From positions 1 through 14,146 of the forward strand of contig CAKQJZ010000054.1 in assembly GCA_934247875.1 (NCBI GenBank): a stretch of 14,146 bases of DNA, in the 5' to 3' direction. Each line of letters opens with the position of its first letter. Positions within the stretch are counted from its first letter, which is position 1. Made by a program: the position numbers and the translations under genes. Below, one piece after another: positions 6,945 through 14,146 of the stretch. This stretch comes from an uncultured Spirochaetales bacterium (lineage in GTDB: Bacteria > Spirochaetota > Spirochaetia > Sphaerochaetales > Sphaerochaetaceae). Under the pieces are notes generated by a model. It searched no databases. It had not been told where the DNA came from and was given only the letters and a program-made list of their open reading frames with translations.

Positions 6945-6979
6945 CTAAAATGGCTGGTCTCCTACGCCAGCCACTTTAG
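6945..6979. terminator. Bidirectional terminator between convergent genes
   Basis: CTAAA-A-TGGCTGG (6945-6957) pairs with CCAGCCA-C-TTTAG (6967-6979) around a 9-base loop. The single A-C mismatch of the plus strand becomes a U-G pair on the minus strand. T-rich sequence follows on both sides. It begins one base after the ATPase stop and ends two bases before the stop codon of the convergent small protein, so it can serve both. Confidence 0.8.
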
Positions 6980-6981
6980 TC

Positions 6982-7320
6982 TTATTTGTTCTCATCAAGT
7001 ACTTTCTTGATTTCTTCATATTTCTCTATAAGAGAAGCTACTGCTGAATGAAGCTTTTCGTCTTTGGCTTCTTCTGCGTACTGTGCTGCTTTTACTAGGT
7101 CTTTAAGTCCTACTTTTTCAGCACCTTTTCTGATTGCTTTGGCTGCTTTTCTTGCCCCTTCGTAATCTTTCTTCTCAATCGAAGCTTTCAGATCTTCAAG
7201 TGTGATTGTCTCTGTAAAGCTTGAGAGCTTTTCGCTGAGTGCTTTTACATCTCCGCAGAAATCCTCAATGATGTTCTCATAGTCCAGGCCGACTTTATCG
7301 GCAATTGCTCTGATATTCAT
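6982..7320 (-). CDS. Small helical protein resembling an HPt domain without the histidine
   Basis: A 112-residue, highly charged, helix-rich protein; family not certain. From about residue 44 it has the rhythm of a histidine phosphotransfer domain: L-x-x-x-I-x-x-x-D-Y-x-x-A-R, then AKAIRKGAEKVGLKDL at 60-75, then an A-x-x-A-E-E-A helix. Where HPt proteins have the phosphorylated His of the H-x-L-K-G motif, this one appears to have Lys61; its only His (91) lies elsewhere. It would therefore be a binding or scaffold domain, not a phosphorelay step; this is inference from pattern only. The frame is open to 7443, overlapping the transporter gene, but that extension is its antiframe shadow. The ATG at 7320 is chosen because the conserved-looking part starts there, though only a weak AGG precedes it. 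It lies 38 bases after the transporter gene, likely in the same operon. Confidence 0.7.
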   Translation of the reverse strand: MNIRAIADKVGLDYENIIEDFCGDVKALSEKLSSFTETITLEDLKASIEKKDYEGARKAAKAIRKGAEKVGLKDLVKAAQYAEEAKDEKLHSAVASLIEKYEEIKKVLDENK

Positions 7321-7358
7321 GATACTTTGAATATACCTAAAAAACTCAGATTCGTGAA

Positions 7359-8723
7359 CTATAGAAACTTCTGAATGAGTCCAATAAAGAATACTAAGAG
7401 TATTATTACTGGAAGAATGTATGAAGAATAAACTCTGAGCCACTTAGGGAATTTGAGTCCTTCTCCTTCATCTGCTTCTTTCAAGAAGTTGTTCCAGCCC
7501 CAGCCATGCTTTGATGTGCAGAAGATTACCATCATCAGTGATCCTAGTGGGAGAATAAGGTTAGATACTAAGAAATCTTCTCCATCAAGGATTGTGCTTC
7601 CGCTTCCTAGTGGTGTAATTGACGAAAGCACATTGTAGCCAAGGATACATGGAAGAGAGAGCACGAACAATAAGCAGAAATTGAGGATTACTGCTTTTCT
7701 TCTTGTCATTCCTTTTCTATCAATCCAGTAAGATACGATATTCTCAAAGACTGCGATAAGCGTAGATAGCGCTGCGAAGAACATTGCTAAGAAGAAGATT
7801 GTTACCCAGAATCTGCCTCCAGCCATCTTTGAGAATACTTCTGGAAGTGATAAAAAGAGCAGAGCTGGTCCTGCTGATGGCTCTGTGTTATATGCAAAGC
7901 ATGCAGGGAAAATGATAAGGCCAGAAAGCAGTGCTACAGCTGTGTCGAGCAGTATGATTCTGACGCTCTCTCCAGGCAGTGTGCGCTTTTTGTCGATATA
8001 TGAGCCGAAGATCGTCATTGAGCCGATACCTAGAGACAGTGTGAAGAATGCCTGTCCCATAGCATCATATATTACAGAGAATATTCCTTTATCGACCATC
8101 TTTGAAAAGTCTGGTTTCAAATAGAATGAGAGGCCTTTTTCAGCTCCGTCGAGTGTGCATGAATATATTGCAAGCGATACCATCAGCACAAATAGAATGC
8201 ACATCATCACTTTAGTGATCTTCTCAACGCTCTTAGCAACTCCGCCAAGTATTATAAGTGCTGTTATAGCTAGCACTACTGCCATGAATGCTATCTGGAG
8301 CATTGGGTTTGCCATAAGAAGTGAAAAGTATTCTGGGATGTTTATACCAGTCTGGAATACTCCACGAGCAGATGAGAGCGTGTAATAGAATAGCCAGCCA
8401 GTGATTGTTGTGTAGAACATCAATAAGAGGTAGTTGCCTAGGTATGATACTACTCCAATACTTGTCCACTTCTTGTTCTTATTTGATAGGTTAGCGTAGG
8501 AGCCGACTATGTTGTTTCTGCCTCCGCGCCCGATAGCGAACTCCATAGTCATTACTGGAAGTCCTATCAGAACAAGGAATACTAAGTATAGAAGAACAAA
8601 TGCAGCTCCTCCGTTTTCTCCTGTTATGAATGGGAAGCGCCATACATTGCCTAGTCCTATTGCACATCCTGCTGATAGCAGAATGAAGCCGAGTCTTGAG
8701 CTGAGTGAGTCTCTCTCGTTCAT
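7359..8723 (-). CDS. Sodium-dependent amino-acid transporter (NSS/SLC6 family)
   Basis: A 454-residue membrane symporter of the neurotransmitter:sodium symporter family, which in bacteria imports amino acids with Na+. Seen: about eleven hydrophobic helices, typical of bacterial members that lack TM12 (roughly 11-33, 39-64, 87-116, 143-160, 170-190, 215-243, 255-278, 303-334, 343-366, 383-403 and 430-453). TM1 has the family signature AGCAIGLGNVWRFP at 18-31, with the unwound segment that binds substrate and sodium. TM8 carries FFAALST at 315-321 where LeuT has its Na2-site residues. The substrate cannot be read from sequence; a hydrophobic or aromatic amino acid is a reasonable guess. GGGG (8730-8733) lies six bases before the ATG. 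It begins 17 bases after the DUF1846 gene and is followed by the HPt-like gene, so the three probably share one transcript. Confidence 0.95.
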   Translation of the reverse strand: MNERDSLSSRLGFILLSAGCAIGLGNVWRFPFITGENGGAAFVLLYLVFLVLIGLPVMTMEFAIGRGGRNNIVGSYANLSNKNKKWTSIGVVSYLGNYLLLMFYTTITGWLFYYTLSSARGVFQTGINIPEYFSLLMANPMLQIAFMAVVLAITALIILGGVAKSVEKITKVMMCILFVLMVSLAIYSCTLDGAEKGLSFYLKPDFSKMVDKGIFSVIYDAMGQAFFTLSLGIGSMTIFGSYIDKKRTLPGESVRIILLDTAVALLSGLIIFPACFAYNTEPSAGPALLFLSLPEVFSKMAGGRFWVTIFFLAMFFAALSTLIAVFENIVSYWIDRKGMTRRKAVILNFCLLFVLSLPCILGYNVLSSITPLGSGSTILDGEDFLVSNLILPLGSLMMVIFCTSKHGWGWNNFLKEADEGEGLKFPKWLRVYSSYILPVIILLVFFIGLIQKFL

Positions 8724-8740
8724 AATAATCCCCTTTGTTT

Positions 8741-10246
8741 TTATACGTTCTTTGCAGGATATACAGGCTCTGATGTGAACTGAATGCCGAGTTTTCTCAG
8801 TCCAGTGCTGTCTCCTGGTGACGGTATATGTGTAAGGTGTACCTCTGCACCTTTAAGTTTAGGAAGTGCTTCCATAGCAGCTTTAGCCTTATCATCTTCA
8901 GCTGCGCTCATAGCAAGTGCAATCAGCGTCTCATCCAAGTTCAGGCTTATGCCCTTTCCTGAGAGGATATCACGCTTCATCTCTGTTATGCTCTCAACTA
9001 TTCTTGAGTTGATCAGATCCTGTTCTTTTGGAATCTTTGTCAGTGCTTTGAGTGCATTGAGAATCAAAGCAGAACATGCGTGCATGAAGTTTGAGTTATG
9101 AGCTGTGATGATTGTTCCATCTTCAAGCTCTATAGCAGCTGCGCATGCTGTTCCATCTTTGCCTTTGCCGTCTCTTATTGCTTTTTCAAGCGCTTCACGA
9201 GCAGGTATAACAACATGTCTATCTTCAGGCTTGACTCCGGCTTTATCCATAAGCGCATTCATTCTCTGAAGTGTATCATCATCAGCAAGTCCTGATGAGT
9301 AGTCAACATGTGTCTTGAAGTAGCGTCTGATTACTTCCTGTCTTCCAGCTTCCTGGCATACCTCATCATCTGTGATTCCGAATCCGCATCTGTTGACGCC
9401 CATATCTGTTGGTGACTTATATTGGCACTTCTCTCCTGTAATCTTCTCAAGGATCTTCTCGAGAAGAGGGAATGCTTCTAGGTCTCTGTTGTAATTGACT
9501 GCAATAGTGCCATAGCTTTCTAAGTGGAAGTGGTCGATGAGGTTGACATCGCCAATATCTACTGTAGCAGCTTCATAAGCAATATTTACTGGGTGATTAA
9601 GCGGTAAGTTCCAGATAGGGAATGTCTCAAGCTTTGAGTAGCCTGGCTTAGCACCTGTCTTAGCTTCGTGATACATCTGGTTTAAGCATGTTGCGAGCTT
9701 TCCGCTTCCAGGGCCTGGCGCTGTTACTACTACAACAGGTGCGTCAACTGGGATATATGGATTGGAGCCATATCCCTTATCAGATACTACTACGTCGATA
9801 TCTGATGGATAGCCTGGAGTAGCAGTATGAGTATAGACTTTGATGCCGCGTCTCTCGAGTTTCTCTTTGAATATTGTTGCACTTGTCTGGTTTCTATAGC
9901 GTGTGATTACTACTTTGTCGCATTTGATCCCATAGCGGCTGAAGTCTTCAATCATCTTAAGAACATCAGCGTCATAGCTGATTCCAAAGTCAGATCTGAT
10001 CTTTCTTTTCTCAATGTCTCCTGCGTATATGCATATTATTATATCGAGGTGATCTTTCAGTGACTGAAAGACCTTCATCTTATTATTGGCATCGAAGCCT
10101 GGGAGTACGCGGGATGCATGAAAGTCATAAAGCAGCTTACCGCCACACTCTATATATAAGCGACCTTCGCTCTCCTTAACTCTTTCGAGAATATAACGAG
10201 TCTGCTCTTCTACGTAACGAGAGCTGTCAAAGCCTTGCTTAGTCAT
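8741..10246 (-). CDS. DUF1846 (UPF0371) family protein, full length
   Basis: A 501-residue cytosolic protein of the DUF1846 family, found in Firmicutes, actinobacteria and other mostly anaerobic bacteria; structures exist but I know of no established biochemical role. Seen: the characteristic N-terminus with KQGFDSSRYVEEQT at 3-16; LPGFDANNKMK at 48-58; a glycine-rich loop TAPGPGSGK at 175-183 that resembles a P-loop; and the family-type segments IWNLPLNHPVN at 211-221 and DMGVNRCGFGI at 281-291. Length is normal for the family. The start is supported by AAGGAG (10257-10262) ten bases upstream. It is the first gene of a likely operon with the sodium-coupled transporter (17 bases apart) and the HPt-like protein. 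Placement before an amino-acid importer hints at a role in amino-acid or nucleotide handling, but that is only context. Confidence 0.93.
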   Translation of the reverse strand: MTKQGFDSSRYVEEQTRYILERVKESEGRLYIECGGKLLYDFHASRVLPGFDANNKMKVFQSLKDHLDIIICIYAGDIEKRKIRSDFGISYDADVLKMIEDFSRYGIKCDKVVITRYRNQTSATIFKEKLERRGIKVYTHTATPGYPSDIDVVVSDKGYGSNPYIPVDAPVVVVTAPGPGSGKLATCLNQMYHEAKTGAKPGYSKLETFPIWNLPLNHPVNIAYEAATVDIGDVNLIDHFHLESYGTIAVNYNRDLEAFPLLEKILEKITGEKCQYKSPTDMGVNRCGFGITDDEVCQEAGRQEVIRRYFKTHVDYSSGLADDDTLQRMNALMDKAGVKPEDRHVVIPAREALEKAIRDGKGKDGTACAAAIELEDGTIITAHNSNFMHACSALILNALKALTKIPKEQDLINSRIVESITEMKRDILSGKGISLNLDETLIALAMSAAEDDKAKAAMEALPKLKGAEVHLTHIPSPGDSTGLRKLGIQFTSEPVYPAKNV

Positions 10247-10285
10247 TTACAAATATCTCCTTGAATCAATCTGTCTAATTTTCAT

Positions 10286-10306
10286 TTGAAAGAGATCATA
10301 TTTCAA
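10286..10306. promoter_or_regulatory. Inverted repeat upstream of the DUF1846 operon
   Basis: TTGAAA (10286-10291) and TTTCAA (10301-10306) form a perfect inverted repeat with a 9-base spacer, 40 bases before the DUF1846 start codon and just downstream of the gdhA terminator. One arm reads TTGAAA on the coding strand and could double as a -35 box, though no good -10 box follows. It is short enough to be chance. Confidence 0.35.
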
Positions 10307-10315
10307 GTAGCAAAG

Positions 10316-10351
10316 AAAAAAAAGGAGCACATTCTTAAGAGAGTGTGCCCC
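10316..10351 (-). terminator. gdhA terminator
   Basis: On the minus strand GGGGCACA pairs with TGTGCTCC (8 bp, one G-U) around a 12-base loop that can itself pair (TCTT/AAGA), followed by eight T (A run 10316-10323). It lies 26 bases after the gdhA stop and separates gdhA from the DUF1846 operon on the same strand. Confidence 0.9.
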
Positions 10352-10377
10352 AGTATGGAATCCTAAAAATCAATATA

Positions 10378-11736
10378 TTATACGTATCCCTGAGCAATCA
10401 TAGCTCTCGATACTTTAATAAATGATGCAATGTTAGCGCCATCAATGAAGTTGTTTTTATCTGAATAGTTCTCTGCTGCTTCTGAGATATTCTTATAAAT
10501 ATTCTTCATGATAGACTGCAGGCGCTGGTCAACTTCTTCACGAGTCCACTGCAAGCGCATGCTGTTCTGTGACATCTCTAAGCCAGATACTGCAACTCCA
10601 CCTGCATTAGCTGCCTTAGCTGGTGCTACAAGTACGCCAGAGCCAACGAGAATTGATTCAGCTTCTGTTGAGCAAGGCATGTTAGCACCCTCTCCAACTA
10701 GCTTGATGCCATTCTTTACGAGGTTCTCTGCATCTGCTTTGAGAATCTCATTCTGAGTTGCACAAGGGAATGCATAGTCAGCCTTCAAATCCCAGATTGG
10801 ATTAGGAGTGCCTTCTTCTCTTGCGATATATGTAACGCCTTTATACTTCTCAGCATACTCTTTGATTCTGCCACGCTTAGCATTCTTGAGTGTCTTTACG
10901 TAGCGAAGCTTCTCGCTATCTATTCCAGCCTCATCATAGATCATGCCTGAAGAATCAGAGAGTGTAACAACCTTAGCACCAAGCTGGTTGAGTTTCTCAA
11001 CTGTGTACTGTGCAACGTTTCCAGAACCTGAAACTAGGCAAGTTGCACCTTCAAGTGACATCTTTCTATCAGAAAGGATTGCATCTGATAAATATACTAA
11101 GCCATAGCCTGTAGCCTCTGGTCTGATTAAGGAACCACCGAAGTCTAGACCCTTACCTGTCAGTATGCCAGTAAACTCATTTGTGATTCTCTTATACTGG
11201 CCAAACATGTAGCCAACTTCTCTTGCTCCAACACCGATGTCTCCAGCTGGAACATCTGTATCTTTGCCGATGTGTCTATATAGTTCTGTAATGAATGACT
11301 GGCAGAAGCGCATTACTTCGCCTTCGCTCTTGCCCTTTGGATCGAAGTCTGAGCCGCCTTTGCCGCCACCCATAGGAAGGCCAGTAAGGCAGTTCTTGAA
11401 TACCTGCTCAAAAGCAAGGAACTTCATGATTGATAAGTTTACAGAAGGGTGTAGTCTGAGTCCACCTTTATATGGACCAAGCGCAGATGACATCTGAACT
11501 CTGAAGCCTCTGTTGATCTGAAGTCTTCCGTTGTCATCCATCCAAGGAACGCGGAATGTGATTGCTCTCTCTGGCTCAACCATTCTCTCCAGTACCTTGT
11601 GGTAGGAAACTTCAGGAAATTCATCGATTACTTTGTCGATTGAAGATAAAAAGTTCTTTACTGCTTGCTGGAACTCTCTCTGATCTGGATCTGTTTTTAA
11701 AACATGTTCATAAACATGACTTGTATACTCATTCAT
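10378..11736 (-). CDS. gdhA: NADP-specific glutamate dehydrogenase
   Basis: A 452-residue hexameric-type glutamate dehydrogenase, which makes glutamate from 2-oxoglutarate, ammonia and NADPH and so assimilates ammonium; E. coli GdhA has 447 residues. Numbering from the chosen start, seen: the substrate motif LGPYKGGLRLHPS at 86-98; the catalytic-lysine loop PMGGGKGG at 121-128; PAGDIGVGAREVGYMFG at 163-179 with the catalytic Asp; and the coenzyme motif SGSGNVAQ at 236-243. A Ser at the end of the next strand (SDSSG) fits NADP preference. Two ATGs lie in the ATG GCC ATG start. GGGAG (11746-11750) is only three bases from the first (11742) but nine from the second (11736), so the second is preferred. 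It has its own terminator and is divergent from the acyl-CoA ligase gene across about 300 AT-rich bases. Confidence 0.97.
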   Translation of the reverse strand: MNEYTSHVYEHVLKTDPDQREFQQAVKNFLSSIDKVIDEFPEVSYHKVLERMVEPERAITFRVPWMDDNGRLQINRGFRVQMSSALGPYKGGLRLHPSVNLSIMKFLAFEQVFKNCLTGLPMGGGKGGSDFDPKGKSEGEVMRFCQSFITELYRHIGKDTDVPAGDIGVGAREVGYMFGQYKRITNEFTGILTGKGLDFGGSLIRPEATGYGLVYLSDAILSDRKMSLEGATCLVSGSGNVAQYTVEKLNQLGAKVVTLSDSSGMIYDEAGIDSEKLRYVKTLKNAKRGRIKEYAEKYKGVTYIAREEGTPNPIWDLKADYAFPCATQNEILKADAENLVKNGIKLVGEGANMPCSTEAESILVGSGVLVAPAKAANAGGVAVSGLEMSQNSMRLQWTREEVDQRLQSIMKNIYKNISEAAENYSDKNNFIDGANIASFIKVSRAMIAQGYV

Positions 11737-11832
11737 GGCCATATACTCCCTAGCGTGTTCGATTTTATAGACTTTTTAGGCAAAATGAAAAGATGAGCAT
11801 GATTTTTGAGCTAAACAGAAATATAAGGAATT

Positions 11833-11849
11833 ATTACTATTTTAGTAAT
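11833..11849. promoter_or_regulatory. 17-bp inverted repeat upstream of gdhA
   Basis: ATTACTA-TTT-TAGTAAT is a perfect 7-bp inverted repeat with a 3-base centre, about 100 bases upstream of gdhA. It is followed by T on the plus strand, but no gene precedes it, so an operator is likelier than a terminator. The bound regulator is unknown. Confidence 0.5.
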
Positions 11850-11993
11850 TTTTGAGTTTTGTAATTAGCAAATCATTAGAAAGTAATCGATTATTTGATG
11901 AATATTAGCAAAAGTAAAATTTTTGCAAAATTAGTATTTTTATTCATTTTTCATGCAAAAGTGTTGTATGCAACGATAAATTGCCAATTTTCT

Positions 11994-12032
11994 ATTATTA
12001 CAACTTTACAAAATATGTAAAAGTGTAATAAT
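11994..12032. promoter_or_regulatory. Long inverted repeat at the acyl-CoA ligase start
   Basis: Arms of 16 bases (11994-12009 and 12017-12032) match as an inverted repeat at 14 of 16 positions around a 7-base AT centre. The inner part is TTTAC-N7-GTAAA and the outer part ATTATTACA/TGTAATAAT. It ends eight bases before the ATG at 12041. A possible -10 box TATTAT (11993-11998) overlaps the left arm, so a bound repressor would block transcription. As RNA it would be a hairpin occupying the place where a ribosome site should be. Confidence 0.7.
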
Positions 12033-12040
12033 AAATAAAT

Positions 12041-13933
12041 ATGTACAGAACGATAGTGCAAATGTTTGATGAAAGAGTTGAAGCATCTCCTCTAGAGATT
12101 GCACAGCTTGGAAAGAATGAGAAAGGCGTATTCATACCAGTAACTTATATACAGCTTCAGGAGCGTGTAAGAGCTCTTGCTGCGTCTCTTAAAGAGCTTG
12201 GGCTCAGAAGAGGCGACAAAGTAGCACTCTTTTCAGATAACAGACCTGAGTGGCTTACACTTGATTTGGCTATTCTCTCTCTTGGAGCAGCAGATGTGCC
12301 AAGAGGCAGAGATGCAATGGGATATGAGCTGCTTCATATGCTCACTGTTACAGAAGCTGAGATAATCATCGTTGAGAATAGAGAGCTTCTGAATAAATAC
12401 AACTCAATCAAAAGCGAACTCAAAGGCAAGAAGAAAGTAATCATAATTGATGAAAAAGACGTTGATGATGAGTCTGTGCTTTCATACAGCGACTTATTGA
12501 ATCATGGTCATATGCTTCTAGAAAAGAAAGAAGTCAGGGATGATATTATCCACCAGATTGCACTTGGCGGAGAAAATGACATTGCAACTATAATATTCAC
12601 AAGCGGAACTACAGGAATGCCTAAGGGTGTTATGACAACACACAGGAACTTCTTGTATCAGACAGAGTGCTTAGATAAGTGTGCACCTTTTAAAAAGGGT
12701 GAGACTTGGCTTTCTGTTTTGCCTGTCTGGCACTCTTTTGAGCGCATTCTTCAGTATCTTATTCTATTTGAAACAGATACTGTTGCTTACTCAAAGCCAA
12801 TTGGAAAGATAATGCTTACAGATTTAGCGCGTATCAATCCGCACTATCTTGGAAGTGTTCCAAGAATCTGGGAAACAGTAAAAGCTGGTGTTTATCAGAA
12901 TCTGAAGAATATGCCAAGTGCTAAGAGAAAGCTATTCAACTTCTTCTTAAAAACAAGCATTCGCTACTCTGACTATCGCTTGAAGGTAATTGGCGCAACT
13001 AGCCATATCAAGGGTGGCAATAGAACATTGGAAAGAGTGCTGGCTTTCTTTCCATATCTTATATATAAGCCATTCAATGCTTTTGCTTCTAAGTTTGTAT
13101 TCTCAGAAATCAAGAAGAAGCTTGGAACTAACTTCAAAGCGGGAATATCTGGTGGCGGCAGCATGAGCCGCGATGTCGATGAGTTCTTCCGCGCTATTGG
13201 AATCAAGCTGATGGATGGTTATGGAATGACAGAGACTTCTCCAGTAATAGGGCTGTCTGATTACTACAATCCTAAGAAGCGCTTTATCCATCCTCTTGAT
13301 GAAAGAACAGAGATCAAAGTTGTAAGCACTGAAACTGGAAAAGAACTTAAGCAAGGTGAGAAGGGCGAGCTCTTAGTCAGAGGTCCTCAGGTAATGGCTG
13401 GCTACTATAAAGATAGTGAGAGAACTGGCGCAATGATAGATAAAGATGGCTTTATCCACACTGGTGACTTGGCTGTTATCTCACGCGAGGGAGACTTCAT
13501 CTTAGTCGGAAGAGCTAAAGATACGATTGTTCTCTCTGGCGGTGAGAATATTGAGCCTATTCCAATTGAGCAGGCTCTCAGGAGTTCTGAGTATATAGAG
13601 AACTGCGTTGTTGTTGGCCAAGATAGGAAAAGCTTAGGTGTCTTGATAACTCTTGATAAGAAGAATGTCGAAAGATATCTGAAAAGCGAAGCTATTCCAT
13701 ACATAAACAGAGAGGACCTGGAAGAGATGGAAGAGGTTAATAAGCTTATTAATAGCGTTATTACATCATTGATATCTAAAGCTAATGGCTTTAAGGCTTA
13801 TGAGCAGATTTCTCGCTTCAGAATACTCTCTGAGAGTTTTCAAAACGGCATAGAGCTATCTGCTAAAGGAGAAGTAAAGCGAAAAGTAATAAGCGAGAAA
13901 TATAAGGAAGATATTGATTCCCTATACGCTTAG
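12041..13933 (+). CDS. Long-chain acyl-CoA synthetase (AMP-forming, FadD/ACSL type)
   Basis: A 630-residue adenylate-forming enzyme that activates fatty acids to acyl-CoA through an acyl-AMP intermediate. Seen: AMP-binding motif FTSGTTGMPKG at 186-196; the RIWE motif at 275-278; a GGG loop at 371-373; YGMTETSPV at 394-402; HTGD at 473-476; GRAKDTIVLSGGENIEP at 490-506; and a C-terminal lysine motif LSAKGEVKRKV at 606-616 that closes the active site. Length matches the ~600-650-residue bacterial long-chain type rather than the ~560-residue E. coli FadD. No Shine-Dalgarno sequence precedes the ATG at 12041; the upstream bases are only A/T/G, while other genes here have clear ones. A later Met at 12062 has none either. 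The gene is alone, divergent from gdhA and ends at its own terminator. It probably feeds phospholipid synthesis from scavenged fatty acids. Confidence 0.94.
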   Translation: MYRTIVQMFDERVEASPLEIAQLGKNEKGVFIPVTYIQLQERVRALAASLKELGLRRGDKVALFSDNRPEWLTLDLAILSLGAADVPRGRDAMGYELLHMLTVTEAEIIIVENRELLNKYNSIKSELKGKKKVIIIDEKDVDDESVLSYSDLLNHGHMLLEKKEVRDDIIHQIALGGENDIATIIFTSGTTGMPKGVMTTHRNFLYQTECLDKCAPFKKGETWLSVLPVWHSFERILQYLILFETDTVAYSKPIGKIMLTDLARINPHYLGSVPRIWETVKAGVYQNLKNMPSAKRKLFNFFLKTSIRYSDYRLKVIGATSHIKGGNRTLERVLAFFPYLIYKPFNAFASKFVFSEIKKKLGTNFKAGISGGGSMSRDVDEFFRAIGIKLMDGYGMTETSPVIGLSDYYNPKKRFIHPLDERTEIKVVSTETGKELKQGEKGELLVRGPQVMAGYYKDSERTGAMIDKDGFIHTGDLAVISREGDFILVGRAKDTIVLSGGENIEPIPIEQALRSSEYIENCVVVGQDRKSLGVLITLDKKNVERYLKSEAIPYINREDLEEMEEVNKLINSVITSLISKANGFKAYEQISRFRILSESFQNGIELSAKGEVKRKVISEKYKEDIDSLYA

Positions 13934-13953
13934 AATATATATAACGGAAGGTT

Positions 13954-13990
13954 GGGTGTTGTGAGTATTGCGCTTGCAGCACCCTTTTTT
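13954..13990 (+). terminator. Terminator of the acyl-CoA ligase gene
   Basis: GGGTGTTGTGAG (13954-13965) pairs with CTTGCAGCACCC (13973-13984) over all 12 positions, three of them G-U, with a 7-base loop and a run of six T. It starts 20 bases after the stop codon. The G-U pairs form only in plus-strand RNA, which fits its direction. Confidence 0.92.
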
Positions 13991-14146
13991 ATTAAAAATA
14001 CTTTAAATTTTTATTTCATTTCCTGGTCAATAATTAGTCTTATAAATAATCAGATGCTCAAAAAAAGATATAGTCAAGAGGAAATTGCAAAAGTCTGTTA
14101 GCGCCCTAATGCAATGAATAAATATGCAAAATAGATGTCTTGCGGT
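13991..14146. other. AT-rich right edge without a supportable gene
   Basis: No complete gene, promoter pair or repeat is clear. A plus-strand frame ending at TAG 14099-14101 reads MLKKRYSQEEIAKVC from ATG 14054, which has the look of a helix-turn-helix or transposase fragment but is too short to call. Confidence 0.4.

Larger units (their letters stand above)
11743..12040. other. AT-rich divergent control region between gdhA and the acyl-CoA ligase gene
   Basis: No gene is seen here. The region holds the inverted repeats at 11833-11849 and 11994-12032 and two copies of ATTAGCAAA (11864-11872 and 11904-11912, 40 bases apart). It also has several TGCAAAA-type words (near 11924 and 11954), a GTTG-TATG-CAAC palindrome (11963-11974) and a possible gdhA -10 box, TATAAA on the minus strand at 11764-11769. 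I could not fix a convincing -35/-10 pair for either gene. Confidence 0.6.

Noticed and set aside
7321..7443. N-terminal extension of the HPt-like protein into the transporter gene
   Set aside because: It overlaps the end of the transporter gene in another frame and its composition is unlike the rest of the protein.
14054..14101. Short frame reading MLKKRYSQEEIAKVC, resembling a transposase or regulator fragment
   Set aside because: Only 15 codons, no ribosome site and no neighbouring inverted repeats, so homology cannot be judged.

Overview
The window carries eleven protein genes, one of them frameshifted, with no RNA genes, insertion sequences or CRISPR arrays. Base composition is moderately AT-rich, with very AT-rich gaps between genes. 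Most genes start after GGAG-type ribosome sites and end at clear hairpin-plus-T terminators. The mix of small lipoproteins with FISC/LSSC lipoboxes, an SLC6-type transporter, a DUF1846 protein, an E. coli-type glutamate dehydrogenase and a ~630-residue acyl-CoA ligase suggests an anaerobic, host-associated spirochaete (for example Sphaerochaetaceae or a treponeme relative). That placement is inference; a Firmicute is not excluded.

Layout: (1) 152-1408, minus, an orphan GltD-like flavin/Fe-S oxidoreductase, divergent from (2) 1590-3272, plus, asnB, whose short leader contains a terminator-like hairpin. (3) 3317-5426, minus, three tandem paralogous lipoprotein genes (called A, B and C here, from left to right), each followed by its own terminator with a near-identical GAGGAT...ATCCTC stem. 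The most upstream one (C) is out of frame at an A8 tract and a G10/C10 tract, as expected for a phase-variable locus switched off, or for homopolymer sequencing errors. (4) 5646-6944, plus, an AAA_14/DUF4143 ATPase with a C-terminal nuclease-like motif. (5) 6982-10246, minus, an apparent operon of a DUF1846 protein, a sodium-coupled amino-acid transporter and a small protein resembling an HPt domain without its histidine. (6) 10378-11736, minus, gdhA with its own terminator. (7) 12041-13933, plus, a long-chain acyl-CoA ligase divergent from gdhA.

Functionally, three genes handle ammonia and amide nitrogen: the GltD-like reductase, asparagine synthetase and NADP-glutamate dehydrogenase. The SLC6-type transporter probably imports amino acids, so nitrogen and amino-acid metabolism is the main theme. 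The lipoprotein array with its ATPase neighbour looks like an accessory block inserted into this housekeeping context.

The best candidates for something undescribed are the lipoprotein array (new family, homopolymer tracts, repeated terminators that leave little room for internal promoters), the histidine-less HPt-like protein co-transcribed with a transporter, and the long inverted repeat just upstream of the acyl-CoA ligase start.
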